This document shows, in pieces, positions 1-8,543 of a DNA stretch of 10,976 nt; positions within the stretch are counted from its first letter, which is position 1, and every line of letters starts with the position of its first letter. A program made the translations under genes and the position numbers. The DNA comes from an uncultured Collinsella sp. GTDB lineage: Bacteria > Actinomycetota > Coriobacteriia > Coriobacteriales > Coriobacteriaceae. The stretch is taken from assembly GCA_902495955.1 (NCBI GenBank), contig CABUZE010000014.1, positions 1-10,976 of the forward strand, read 5' to 3'. The notes under the pieces are model-generated. The model saw only the letters and a program-made list of their open reading frames with translations, was not told where the DNA came from and made no database searches.

Positions 1-16
1 AAGCGTCACAGCCGCA

Positions 17-2845
<2,829 letters not shown>

Positions 2846-2853
2846 ATACCCCT

Positions 2854-2858
2854 CTCCT
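2854..2858 (-). promoter_or_regulatory. Shine-Dalgarno site fixing the nifJ start
   Basis: On the minus strand AGGAG (inside AGAGGAGAGGGG) lies 8 nt before the ATG at 2845. An in-frame ATG at 2929 would add 28 residues (MEATTKIPSRQ...), but these do not resemble the family N-terminus, so the internal ATG is preferred. Confidence 0.8.
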
Positions 2859-2877
2859 CTCATATAGGTATACAGGC

Positions 2878-2893
2878 CCCGGCGATCGCCGGG
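2878..2893. promoter_or_regulatory. Perfect 16-bp palindrome upstream of nifJ
   Basis: CCCGGCGATCGCCGGG is fully self-complementary and ends 33 bp before the nifJ ATG. It could be an operator or, if inside the transcript, a stable hairpin just upstream of the Shine-Dalgarno site. It does not match the Rex consensus. Palindromes of this kind can also arise by chance in GC-rich DNA, so function is inferred from position only. Confidence 0.4.
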
Positions 2894-3126
2894 ATATTGG
2901 CGTGATGGGATTTTCGTTGTTGCTTCCAATCATCTGGCAGGCGGACTCAGCAGCAGGTACATGGCGTGGAGAGAAGGCATGCCAAGGCGAGGAGGGCTGC
3001 ACGCGCTCCACAGGCCCAGCTACCCGTCTTGCACATGACCGAGCGCCGCAAAGGCCGCATGCCGGATGCTCCCGGGCACGCCCCGGCGATGGGAAGCGCC
3101 CGCAACGGAAATCCGCATGCGGGTTT

Positions 3127-3132
3127 ATTGTA
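3127..3132 (-). promoter_or_regulatory. Candidate -10 element for nifJ (TACAAT)
   Basis: Minus-strand TACAAT, followed by AAA, is the best -10 match in the gap. No good -35 stands at 16-18 bp; the nearest TTGACG (3139-3144) is only 6 bp away and a TTGCCG is 21 bp away. If used, the nifJ leader would be about 275 nt. Weak call. Confidence 0.2.
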
Positions 3133-3244
3133 CCCCGCCGTCAAGCCATATTTCGGCAAATATAGGTGGCCGGTAAAGGTTTACCTCGGGTGACTATTGT
3201 GCACCCGGCACCGACGGACACAGTCCCCTGGAACCCCACAGCAG

Positions 3245-3307
3245 TTGCGGTGAAATAGGGACTGTTTTTGCTGTTAACGGCCTTAATCAGTCCCTATTTC
3301 ACCGCAA
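3245..3307. repeat. Perfect 20-bp inverted repeat, REP-like palindromic element
   Basis: The arms 3245-3264 (TTGCGGTGAAATAGGGACTG) and 3288-3307 are exact reverse complements around a 23-nt loop. The first arm's GGGACTGT (3258-3265) can also pair with ACAGTCCC at 3220-3227, so two hairpins compete for the same strand. The element starts about 20 bp after the FHA gene stop. No T-tract follows the hairpin on the minus strand, so a standard intrinsic terminator is unlikely. Its long perfect arms suggest a dispersed palindromic (REP/MITE-like) element; copy number cannot be tested here. Confidence 0.6.
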
Positions 3308-3325
3308 GTTATTTGGGGGGATGAG

Positions 3326-4264
3326 TTAGAGGGTGCCGAGGAGGATGGCGTAGGTGGTGGATTCGCCGAGTTTGAGCTCGTCGCCGGGGTTGAGCTGAGC
3401 GGAGCGGCCAGGCTCTACTTGAATACACACGCTCGTGGCCCCGTTTACCACCACGGTGCCGTTCGTGGACGACAGGTCCTCGACAAACCATGTGCCAGAA
3501 TCGTCGCACCAGATATGGGCATGGCGGGCCGAGACGTCGTCGCCGACGTCGGTGATGTCGCCCTCCCCCGTTGCCAGCGCGCCGATCTCGACGCCTTCTT
3601 CACTCGGCTGAATCCAGCGCGGGGCGCTCACCACGTAGCCGTTTTGCACGCGCAGCAGTCCCAGCGGATGCGCCGGCGCGACCTCGTGCTCGCCCGCGAC
3701 CGAAGATGTGCTCAGCGAGCGCGGCGTCGACGTGGCGCCGCCACAGGTCGCATGAGCGTAGTCGATGGCATAGGTCACCGACGAACGTACATCTGCCGAG
3801 CAACCCACGGCGACAAACAGCACCAGGATGGCCTCGGCGCGCTCGGCGGGCATGAGTTCAGCCGCCTGCGACAGGCGCTCGAGCGCATTGCGATAGAGAT
3901 TCGTGTCCTGATGGCATTCCTCGAGTGCCCGCACCATGGGCTCGCCAGCGGGGCCGCACACCATATTGGTCACGGCCGCGGCGTCCATGGGGTTGCGACG
4001 GCGCAGGGCCAGCTGCGACATAATGCGCGCGGCCGAGGTGCCGTAATCGGCAAAATAACGTTCCTGCAGCGTGCCGACCGGTGCGCGCACGATAAAGCGC
4101 GAAACCCAGGAGCGATCGGCGGCACGACTCTGCGGACTACGGCCGTCGGCGAGCGGGCGGCTCGAGAGCACCAGGCCGCACAGTTCGATATGGCTCAGGT
4201 GCGCTGCGCGCTTAAAGATGTCAAACATTGCCCCGCACGGGGTGAGCTCAGCTTGAGAAGCCAT
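3326..4264 (-). CDS. FHA-domain protein, third gene of the kinase operon
   Basis: A 312-aa soluble-looking protein without signal peptide or membrane segment. Residues about 1-190 are a mostly helical region I do not recognise. A Ser/Thr-rich stretch (176-190) links it to a C-terminal forkhead-associated domain, about 222-308. FHA hallmarks are VSARHAH (244-250), EDLSSTNGT (262-270), VNG (273-275) and LNPGDELKLG (291-300). FHA domains bind phosphothreonine peptides, so it is probably the substrate or effector of the kinase just upstream. The usual Gly-Arg at the first conserved loop reads Gly228-Ala229 here, losing the Arg that normally contacts the phosphopeptide. The start is supported by AGGAGGG 7 nt before the ATG, inside the kinase 3' end, with only 3 bp between the genes. 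FHA assignment is sure; cellular role is inferred. Confidence 0.92.
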   Translation of the reverse strand: MASQAELTPCGAMFDIFKRAAHLSHIELCGLVLSSRPLADGRSPQSRAADRSWVSRFIVRAPVGTLQERYFADYGTSAARIMSQLALRRRNPMDAAAVTNMVCGPAGEPMVRALEECHQDTNLYRNALERLSQAAELMPAERAEAILVLFVAVGCSADVRSSVTYAIDYAHATCGGATSTPRSLSTSSVAGEHEVAPAHPLGLLRVQNGYVVSAPRWIQPSEEGVEIGALATGEGDITDVGDDVSARHAHIWCDDSGTWFVEDLSSTNGTVVVNGATSVCIQVEPGRSAQLNPGDELKLGESTTYAILLGTL

Positions 4265-4267
4265 GGC

Positions 4268-6109
4268 TTAGCCCTCCTTGGTCGCAGAGATCGTGTCGGA
4301 TACTTCGGCCGGCCCGCCAAAGGCGCGGGCAGCCGCGGCTCCGCCGGCAAGCGGCGTCGCCATGGAAATTTTCGCACGTCGTGCTGACACGACGGGAAGC
4401 TCAAAGGCAAACCCCATCGCCAGCAAAAACCACGTGAGCGCATAGGTTGCAATTATGGCGGCCACCAGGCCACCCGCCACGGCATGCTGGGAAAACACGG
4501 CACATGCGAGTGCGGCCAGCGCCGGAACCTCGCAGGCGGAAAGGGCCAACACGCCCTGCAGGAATCCCGCACGGCGGTCGCGCGCCAAGGCCCCGGCAGC
4601 GATGCCCACCATGCCCGGCAGTGCCAACGCCAGCGCGGCGATAATGGCCGGCAGCTTCCCGGACCACATAAGCGGTCCCACGACGAGCGTCACATGGGCG
4701 CCCGACGCCAACAGCGCCGCCGACGCCACGACCACAGTCCAAAGCACGCCGCATACCGCCGTCGCACCAACCATCGCCGCACGCCGGGCTGTGTGCCCCG
4801 ATACCTCCATCGGGCACGGCATGAGCGGCTCGGCGCGAAGCGAGCGGGCGACATTTTGCGCATAGTGGTCGCAAAATGCCGAGAGCGCCGCTTCCACCGC
4901 AGCCGGCGCGGGACGATCTTCCTGATGGCAGGACAGGCAGGCCATCACCACATCGAACAGCTGAGCGTCGACAAACGCCAGCGCATCGCGCAGGTCCTCG
5001 GAATTTGGATCGAGCCCCAGCTGCTGAGCCTGTTCGGCCGCGGCAAGTGCCACATCGGGCTCGCGTCGCAGCAGTTGCGTCAAGTCGCAGCCGGGCGCGT
5101 GGGCGCCGACGGGATAATCGGGCAGCGTATCCATCTTGAGGCGATAAGGGCTGGCGATATCGCGCGTCTTTTTGCGCGAGCCCGAAGTACCCGACGCACC
5201 CGGCGCTACTTCGTACGGCGCGACACCGGCGATGAGCTCGTAGACCGTACTCGCCGCTGCATAGACATCGATCGCCGGCGGCATACGAAGCATGCGCAGG
5301 TCGGGGATATCGTCGGTGAGCATCTCGGGCGGGGCGTAGGCCACCGTCGCGCGGCGCAACGTGGCATAGCGCTCGGTAAACGATGCCTTGCCGCCGGCGC
5401 CGGCCACCGCAGAGGCGGGCTCGAGCGCCAGCGACGAGCCAAAGTCGATCAAGCACAGGTCGAAGGTGCCTTCGGCAAGCTGTCGGTCGAGCGGCAGGCG
5501 CGCCGTGCGCACCATAATATTAGCGGGCGAGATATCGCGATGGACGAACCCCTCGCCCACCAAGCTCATGCGGCAGAGCAGATCGAACAGGTCGCGACCC
5601 AGGCGCGCCGCCACGAGCGGCGACAGACGCCCGGCATCGTCCACGGCAAGGCGCGAGCGCAGGCGAGCGAGCGTCTCGCCCTCGACCCACTCCATGACGA
5701 TCACGGGCACGCCGTCGGCCTCGCCCCACCCGTATAAGCGGGGAAAGCCCTTAAGGCCCGAAAGGGCACGATGGCATTCATATTCCTCGCGAAACGCCGC
5801 CTTGAACTTGGTGACCAGCGCCTCGTGGGCGACATCGTCATCAAATTCGTCGCGCGCTGGCAAGATGAGCTGCTTGAGCGCCACGGCCTCGCCCTGCGCG
5901 TTGACGGCACGCGTCACACGGCCGATACCGCCGCGGCGCATGGTGGCGTCATCGGCAAACAGCATCGCAAAACGGCGCAGGTAGGCGGGAAGCTCGTCCG
6001 TGCCCAGGGCGACGGCCGGCTCAAACCCGTCGACGCGCGCCAGGCGCAGGCCCACCATGGGATCACGGTTGAGCGACTGGGCTGCCGTAGAAGCGAGGTC
6101 GTTCGTCAT
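4268..6109 (-). CDS. Membrane-anchored Ser/Thr protein kinase
   Basis: A 613-aa Hanks-type kinase. Glycine-rich loop GGIGRV (60-65), with the first loop Gly replaced by Arg58; VALK with catalytic Lys79; helix-C Glu at about 108-109; catalytic loop HRDISPAN (190-197); DFG at 222-224; APPE at 259-262; DVYAAAS at 281-287; subdomain XI around HQEDRP (395-400). All key catalytic residues are present, so it is probably active. An insertion of about 50-80 residues (303-380) precedes the last subdomain. From about 446 to 569 there are four or five hydrophobic helices followed by a short charged tail, so the kinase domain faces the cytoplasm and is held by a C-terminal membrane domain. There is no PASTA or other large external sensor domain. 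The ATG overlaps the upstream gene's stop as ATGA. I infer that the upstream protein supplies the external sensing part and the downstream FHA protein reads its phosphorylation. Confidence 0.95.
   Translation of the reverse strand: MTNDLASTAAQSLNRDPMVGLRLARVDGFEPAVALGTDELPAYLRRFAMLFADDATMRRGGIGRVTRAVNAQGEAVALKQLILPARDEFDDDVAHEALVTKFKAAFREEYECHRALSGLKGFPRLYGWGEADGVPVIVMEWVEGETLARLRSRLAVDDAGRLSPLVAARLGRDLFDLLCRMSLVGEGFVHRDISPANIMVRTARLPLDRQLAEGTFDLCLIDFGSSLALEPASAVAGAGGKASFTERYATLRRATVAYAPPEMLTDDIPDLRMLRMPPAIDVYAAASTVYELIAGVAPYEVAPGASGTSGSRKKTRDIASPYRLKMDTLPDYPVGAHAPGCDLTQLLRREPDVALAAAEQAQQLGLDPNSEDLRDALAFVDAQLFDVVMACLSCHQEDRPAPAAVEAALSAFCDHYAQNVARSLRAEPLMPCPMEVSGHTARRAAMVGATAVCGVLWTVVVASAALLASGAHVTLVVGPLMWSGKLPAIIAALALALPGMVGIAAGALARDRRAGFLQGVLALSACEVPALAALACAVFSQHAVAGGLVAAIIATYALTWFLLAMGFAFELPVVSARRAKISMATPLAGGAAAARAFGGPAEVSDTISATKEG
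4272..4278 (-). promoter_or_regulatory. Shine-Dalgarno site of the FHA gene inside the kinase gene
   Basis: Minus-strand AGGAGGG lies within the last kinase codons, 7 nt before the FHA ATG at 4264. Termination of kinase translation at 4268-4270 directly beside this site indicates translational coupling and balanced expression of the two proteins. Confidence 0.8.
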
Positions 6110-7014
6110 AGGGCGATCGCCGCCACATTGGTGTTAAAGTTGTTGAGCGCAACGTCGTCATCGCCGTAATGTCCCACCCATTGACACAGGTTGGTATAGC
6201 AGCCCCACAGATTGGCATACTGCCGATACCACTTAGATTTGGTCGAGAACCTTTGCCGACCGAACTCGGCACGGATAACAAACATATCGTTGGCCAGGGT
6301 GTCGCACGGTCCGGTATCGCCCGTAGCGTTATAGGTCGAAACCACGCTGTTGGCGCGGGCGACATAGCCATCGAGCATGTTGTATTTGGTCACGAGCCAA
6401 CTGTGAATACTCTCCTCCTCGGCAGCCGAGAGGCCACCCGAGCCCGCGTCCCCGCCGGTACCGCCGTCCGTCGAGCCACCACTCGAAGATCCACCGCCAG
6501 AGGCGGAGCCCGAACCGGAACCGCCGTCCGAGCCCGCCGAACCGCTGCCAGAACCGGACCCGTCCGAGCCGCCGGGCTTGCCCGTCTGCTGCGTATCCTG
6601 CTCCTTCTGCTGCTCCACCTTGTTAACGACAGAAGCCACGCTGTTATTGGAAAGCTTCGTAATGACCTTGGTGTTGGTGAGCACGATGGTCTTGCCGTTT
6701 GCCAGCGTGATCTCGTTGGACGCCTGCTCGCCCTCGTCCGCGGGATCGACGCCAAACACGGTGCGCCCGACCACGCTCGCCCACGCATATCCAGTTGTCG
6801 TTCCCAAGTCGCTTTTGGCCTTGCGTCCAATATGCAGCTCGCGCGCAGCATGCGCCTGCACCATGGACGGCACCGTCATGCCATAAGCCGAAACACCGGC
6901 TATGACCAGCACGAGCGAGCAAGACAGCAGCACATACGCCCGAGGCGCCAGGCCCAGCCGGCGTCGCATGCGCACCGCGGCGCCACGCTTTGTCTGAGTG
7001 CCCCCGGGCCGCAT
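6106..7014 (-). CDS. Single-pass membrane protein with Gly/Ser linker and external helical domain
   Basis: A 302-aa protein, not recognised as a known family. A basic N-terminus (residues 1-25, rich in Arg) precedes one membrane helix (26-46), giving an inside-to-outside topology. Residues 47-145 form a small external region (GYAWASVVGRTVFG, then EITLANGKTIVLTN) ending in a Gln/Glu-rich, possibly coiled stretch. Residues 146-194 are almost only Gly, Ser and Asp: a flexible linker, encoded at 6433-6579. The C-terminal domain (195-302) is helical and aromatic-rich with three cysteines (237, 272, 277). Cys32 sits too early in the hydrophobic segment for a convincing lipobox. The start at 7014 is chosen for GGAGGAG 5 nt upstream; longer in-frame starts run through a terminator hairpin and lack ribosome sites. 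It overlaps the kinase by 4 bp, suggesting it is the sensor or partner of that kinase. Confidence 0.85.
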   Translation of the reverse strand: MRPGGTQTKRGAAVRMRRRLGLAPRAYVLLSCSLVLVIAGVSAYGMTVPSMVQAHAARELHIGRKAKSDLGTTTGYAWASVVGRTVFGVDPADEGEQASNEITLANGKTIVLTNTKVITKLSNNSVASVVNKVEQQKEQDTQQTGKPGGSDGSGSGSGSAGSDGGSGSGSASGGGSSSGGSTDGGTGGDAGSGGLSAAEEESIHSWLVTKYNMLDGYVARANSVVSTYNATGDTGPCDTLANDMFVIRAEFGRQRFSTKSKWYRQYANLWGCYTNLCQWVGHYGDDDVALNNFNTNVAAIAL

Positions 7015-7019
7015 GCGTT

Positions 7020-7026
7020 CTCCTCC
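7020..7026 (-). promoter_or_regulatory. Shine-Dalgarno site of the kinase operon's first gene
   Basis: Minus-strand GGAGGAG stands 5 nt before the ATG at 7014 and decides the start. It directly adjoins the T-tract of the terminator hairpin at 7027-7054. Confidence 0.8.
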
Positions 7027-7054
7027 AACAAAAACACGCCGCTTAAAAGCGGCG
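7027..7054 (-). terminator. Intrinsic terminator in the leader of the kinase operon
   Basis: Minus-strand stem CGCCGCTT/AAGCGGCG (7047-7054 with 7037-7044; the central A/T pairs probably open into a loop) is followed by TGTTTTTGTT. It lies 200 bp after the recR stop and can end the ybaB-recR transcript. The tract runs straight into the operon's Shine-Dalgarno site, leaving no room for a promoter in between, so transcripts of the operon must cross it. Confidence 0.7.
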
Positions 7055-7076
7055 CATTCTTTCATATTCACATTTG

Positions 7077-7107
7077 AGTGTATCAGCGAACCCAAAAGGT
7101 TGCGCAA
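7077..7107 (-). promoter_or_regulatory. Candidate promoter of the kinase operon
   Basis: Minus strand: TTGCGC at 7102-7107, a 19-bp spacer, then TGATACACT at 7077-7085, an extended -10 (TGn plus TACACT). An imperfect dyad (AACCTTTTGGGTT) lies inside the spacer. Transcription from here would begin near 7070, about 15 nt before the terminator stem. Spacing is long, so moderate to low confidence. Confidence 0.35.
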
Positions 7108-7168
7108 CGAATGGGCAAATACGAGGTGCAGACGGACCCATCCACGCGATAAGCGGATGAAAAGCAGG

Positions 7169-7184
7169 TTTGTTGAACAACAAA
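7169..7184. promoter_or_regulatory. Operator-like dyad between recR and the kinase operon
   Basis: TTTGTTG-AA-CAACAAA is a 7-bp perfect inverted repeat with a 2-bp centre. It is AT-rich inside GC-rich DNA and lies about 60 bp upstream of the candidate promoter. It has no T-tract and so is not a terminator. A repressor or activator site is an inference from symmetry and position. Confidence 0.3.
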
Positions 7185-7257
7185 TGCATGAACGTGTGCC
7201 CAATTATGAGTGCCCCGTGCGGCAGGCCGACGGGACATGCCGTGGAGCTGGCGCCGC

Positions 7258-7854
7258 CTAGATCGCGCGGCGGGCCTCGATAGCGCGGCCAAGCGTAAGC
7301 TCGTCGGCATACTCCAAGTCGCCGCCCACGGGAAGGCCGCTCGCAAGACGCGATACCTCAACGCCCAATGGCTTGATGGTGCGAGCAAGGTAGCTCGCCG
7401 TGGTCTCGCCCTCAATGTTGGGGTTGGTGGCGATAATGACCTCGTGGATGTCCTCGTGGCCCAGGCGCGCCAGCAGCTCGCGGATATGCAGCTGCTCGGG
7501 ACCAATCTTGTCCATGGGGCTGATCACGCCGCCCAGCACATGGTAGAGGCCATGGTAGCTGCCCGTGCGCTCGATTGCCTGGACGTCGCGCGGCTCGCCC
7601 ACCACGCAAATGCGAGTGGTATCGCGCATCGGGTCCTGGCAGATGGAGCACTCGTCGGCCGTGGCGTAGTTAAAGCAACGGCTGCAAAAGTGGACCTCCT
7701 GCTTGACCTCCAGGATGGCCTCGGCCAGGCGGCGGGCCTCCTCGGCATCGGCCTCGAGCAGGTAATAGGCGATGCGCTGGGCCGACTTGGGACCAATGCC
7801 CGGCAGACGGCCCAGTTCATCGAGCAGTTTTTGCAGACTGTGATTCGCACTCAT
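7258..7854 (-). CDS. recR: Recombination mediator protein RecR
   Basis: 198 aa, the usual family length. RecR works with RecO (and RecF) to load RecA on SSB-coated gapped DNA. Order of parts: N-terminal helix-hairpin-helix [15 protein letters not shown] (13-27); four-Cys zinc finger Cys57/60/69/72 (FCSRC and CSICQDP); Toprim domain starting at [10 protein letters not shown] (82-91) with Glu87, and TNPNIEGE (143-150); C-terminal [15 protein letters not shown] (170-184), a typical family end. The start MSANHS lies 13 bp after the ybaB stop. No clear Shine-Dalgarno precedes it, so translation may depend on ybaB coupling. It belongs to the dnaX-ybaB-recR cluster. Confidence 0.97.
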   Translation of the reverse strand: MSANHSLQKLLDELGRLPGIGPKSAQRIAYYLLEADAEEARRLAEAILEVKQEVHFCSRCFNYATADECSICQDPMRDTTRICVVGEPRDVQAIERTGSYHGLYHVLGGVISPMDKIGPEQLHIRELLARLGHEDIHEVIIATNPNIEGETTASYLARTIKPLGVEVSRLASGLPVGGDLEYADELTLGRAIEARRAI

Positions 7855-7867
7855 ATATATGCGTGTC

Positions 7868-8188
7868 TTAGAACGGCATGCCCGGGATGTTGAGGCCGCC
7901 GGTGATGGCGCCCATCTGCTTGTTGGCGAGCTCGTTGACGCCGCGGACGGCCTCGTTGACGGCAGCCATGATCATGTCCTGCAGCATATCGACGTCCTCG
8001 GGATCGAGGGCATCGGGATCGATGGTGAGGTTGACGAGCTCCATCTCGCCGTTAACGGTCACCTTGACCATGCCGCCGCCGGCAGAGGCGTCGACGGTCT
8101 GGGACTTGAGGTTCTCCTGCGCGGCGGCAAGCTGCTCCTGCATCTTACGAGCCTGTTTCATCATCTGCTGCATGTTCATACCGGCCAT
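7868..8188 (-). CDS. ybaB: YbaB/EbfC-family nucleoid-associated protein
   Basis: 106 aa, the usual size. Small dimeric DNA-binding protein that coats DNA, coded beside recR in many bacteria. Met-rich N-terminal helix [17 protein letters not shown] (4-20) continues into [27 protein letters not shown], the beta-strand core with the conserved GGG-M-V-V-NG pattern; then [18 protein letters not shown] and the long helix [17 protein letters not shown]. The C-terminus [12 protein letters not shown] is a typical family end. AAAGGAG 5 nt before the ATG supports the start. It is first in the ybaB-recR unit, separated from dnaX here by a plus-strand gene. Confidence 0.96.
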   Translation of the reverse strand: MAGMNMQQMMKQARKMQEQLAAAQENLKSQTVDASAGGGMVKVTVNGEMELVNLTIDPDALDPEDVDMLQDMIMAAVNEAVRGVNELANKQMGAITGGLNIPGMPF

Positions 8189-8193
8189 GATGG

Positions 8194-8200
8194 CTCCTTT
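8194..8200 (-). promoter_or_regulatory. Shine-Dalgarno site of ybaB
   Basis: Minus-strand AAAGGAG, 5 nt before the ATG at 8188. It shows that ybaB has its own strong initiation site at the head of the transcript. Confidence 0.8.
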
Positions 8201-8353
8201 ACGTGCGGCCGCGCAACGAGCTGCAAGGGCAGCCGGGGCGCGGCGGGACTTTCAAACTCAAAAATCGTACCACGGCGCGCGGCCAGCGAGCGGGGCGGAC
8301 GTGTTACCTCAGTCGATATACATGTCCTGAAGTGCAAGCCGCACCCAAAGATT

Positions 8354-8376
8354 ATGCAAAGTTGAGTACTTCGCAT
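8354..8376. promoter_or_regulatory. Operator-like dyad 1
   Basis: ATGCAAAGT-tgagt-ACTTCGCAT: 9-bp arms with one mismatch around a 5-nt centre. An overlapping inverted repeat ATTATGCA/TGCATAAT (8351-8358 and 8378-8385) has a different centre. It lies in the AT-rich part of the divergent region and could bind a dimeric regulator. Confidence 0.4.
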
Positions 8377-8419
8377 CTGCATAATATTGAAAGCTAAATC
8401 TTGTAGAGCCGGAATCCGA

Positions 8420-8442
8420 CATTTAATGCGTACCACTAAATG
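8420..8442. promoter_or_regulatory. Operator-like dyad 2
   Basis: CATTTAATG-cgtac-CACTAAATG: 9-bp arms with one mismatch and a 5-nt centre, the same arm and spacer lengths as dyad 1. The centres are 66 bp apart. It is 47 bp upstream of the plus-strand TATAAT. Confidence 0.35.
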
Positions 8443-8488
8443 GCCAAATGCCGAGCCACTGCTCGAGGCGGCGCTCATGACGGCGGGG

Positions 8489-8522
8489 TATAATCTGATT
8501 GCCATAGATAGCAATTTGGAGG
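8489..8522 (+). promoter_or_regulatory. Promoter -10 (TATAAT) and Shine-Dalgarno (GGAGG) of the small membrane-protein gene
   Basis: A consensus TATAAT at 8489-8494 predicts a start near 8500; no recognisable -35 stands 17 bp upstream (AGGCGG), so an activator may be needed. GGAGG at 8518-8522 is 10 nt from an ATG at 8533 but 21 nt from the ATG at 8544 that opens the long frame. Confidence 0.5.
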
Positions 8523-8543
8523 TGCCCCACGAATGCCCCCGAC

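Larger units (their letters stand above)
2846..3325. other. 480-bp non-coding gap between nifJ and the FHA gene
   Basis: No convincing gene on either strand. The short open frames here (64-87 codons) lack ribosome sites and look like translated GC-rich non-coding DNA. The nifJ-proximal part (about 2846-3135) would be a long leader if transcription starts near 3120. It contains three GCATGC palindromes at 2977-2982, 3057-3062 and 3115-3120, the last extended to CCGCATGCGG at 3113-3122. The FHA-proximal part holds the perfect inverted repeat at 3245-3307. I recognise no riboswitch, tRNA or T-box consensus. Confidence 0.7.
8189..8532. other. 344-bp divergent intergenic region, ybaB side and plus-strand gene side
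   Basis: Non-coding gap separating ybaB (minus) from the small membrane-protein gene (plus). The middle part (8340-8450) is distinctly more AT-rich than its surroundings and holds two dyads with the same geometry. A weak minus-strand TACGAT (8264-8269) is the only -10 candidate seen for ybaB-recR; it has no matching -35. A plus-strand TATAAT stands at 8489-8494. Open frames crossing the region lack ribosome sites and are not supported. Confidence 0.6.

Noticed and set aside
3098-3130. Hairpin CCGCATGCGG followed by TTTATTGT on the plus strand as a terminator
   Set aside because: Short stem, an imperfect T-tract, and no plus-strand gene upstream that would need terminating.
2947-3165. Short open frames on both strands in the nifJ leader, one ending in a Cys-rich hydrophobic stretch
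   Set aside because: No Shine-Dalgarno site, no family resemblance, and mutually overlapping on opposite strands.
3419-4387. A long plus-strand open frame opposite the FHA gene
   Set aside because: Composition is Arg/His/Ala-rich as expected for antisense GC3-biased DNA; the FHA motifs on the minus strand explain the region.
4484-5737. A 417-codon plus-strand open frame opposite the kinase
   Set aside because: Arg/His-rich shadow without domain or ribosome site; the minus-strand kinase has all catalytic motifs.
6820-6950. Lipoprotein signal in the first kinase-operon protein (LLSC around Cys32)
   Set aside because: Only about seven hydrophobic residues precede the Cys and the hydrophobic run continues beyond it, which fits a membrane anchor better than a lipobox.
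7062-7203. Longer N-terminal starts for the first kinase-operon protein (including MKECAAFKRR)
   Set aside because: They have no ribosome site and would translate through the terminator hairpin; GGAGGAG is ideally placed for 7014.
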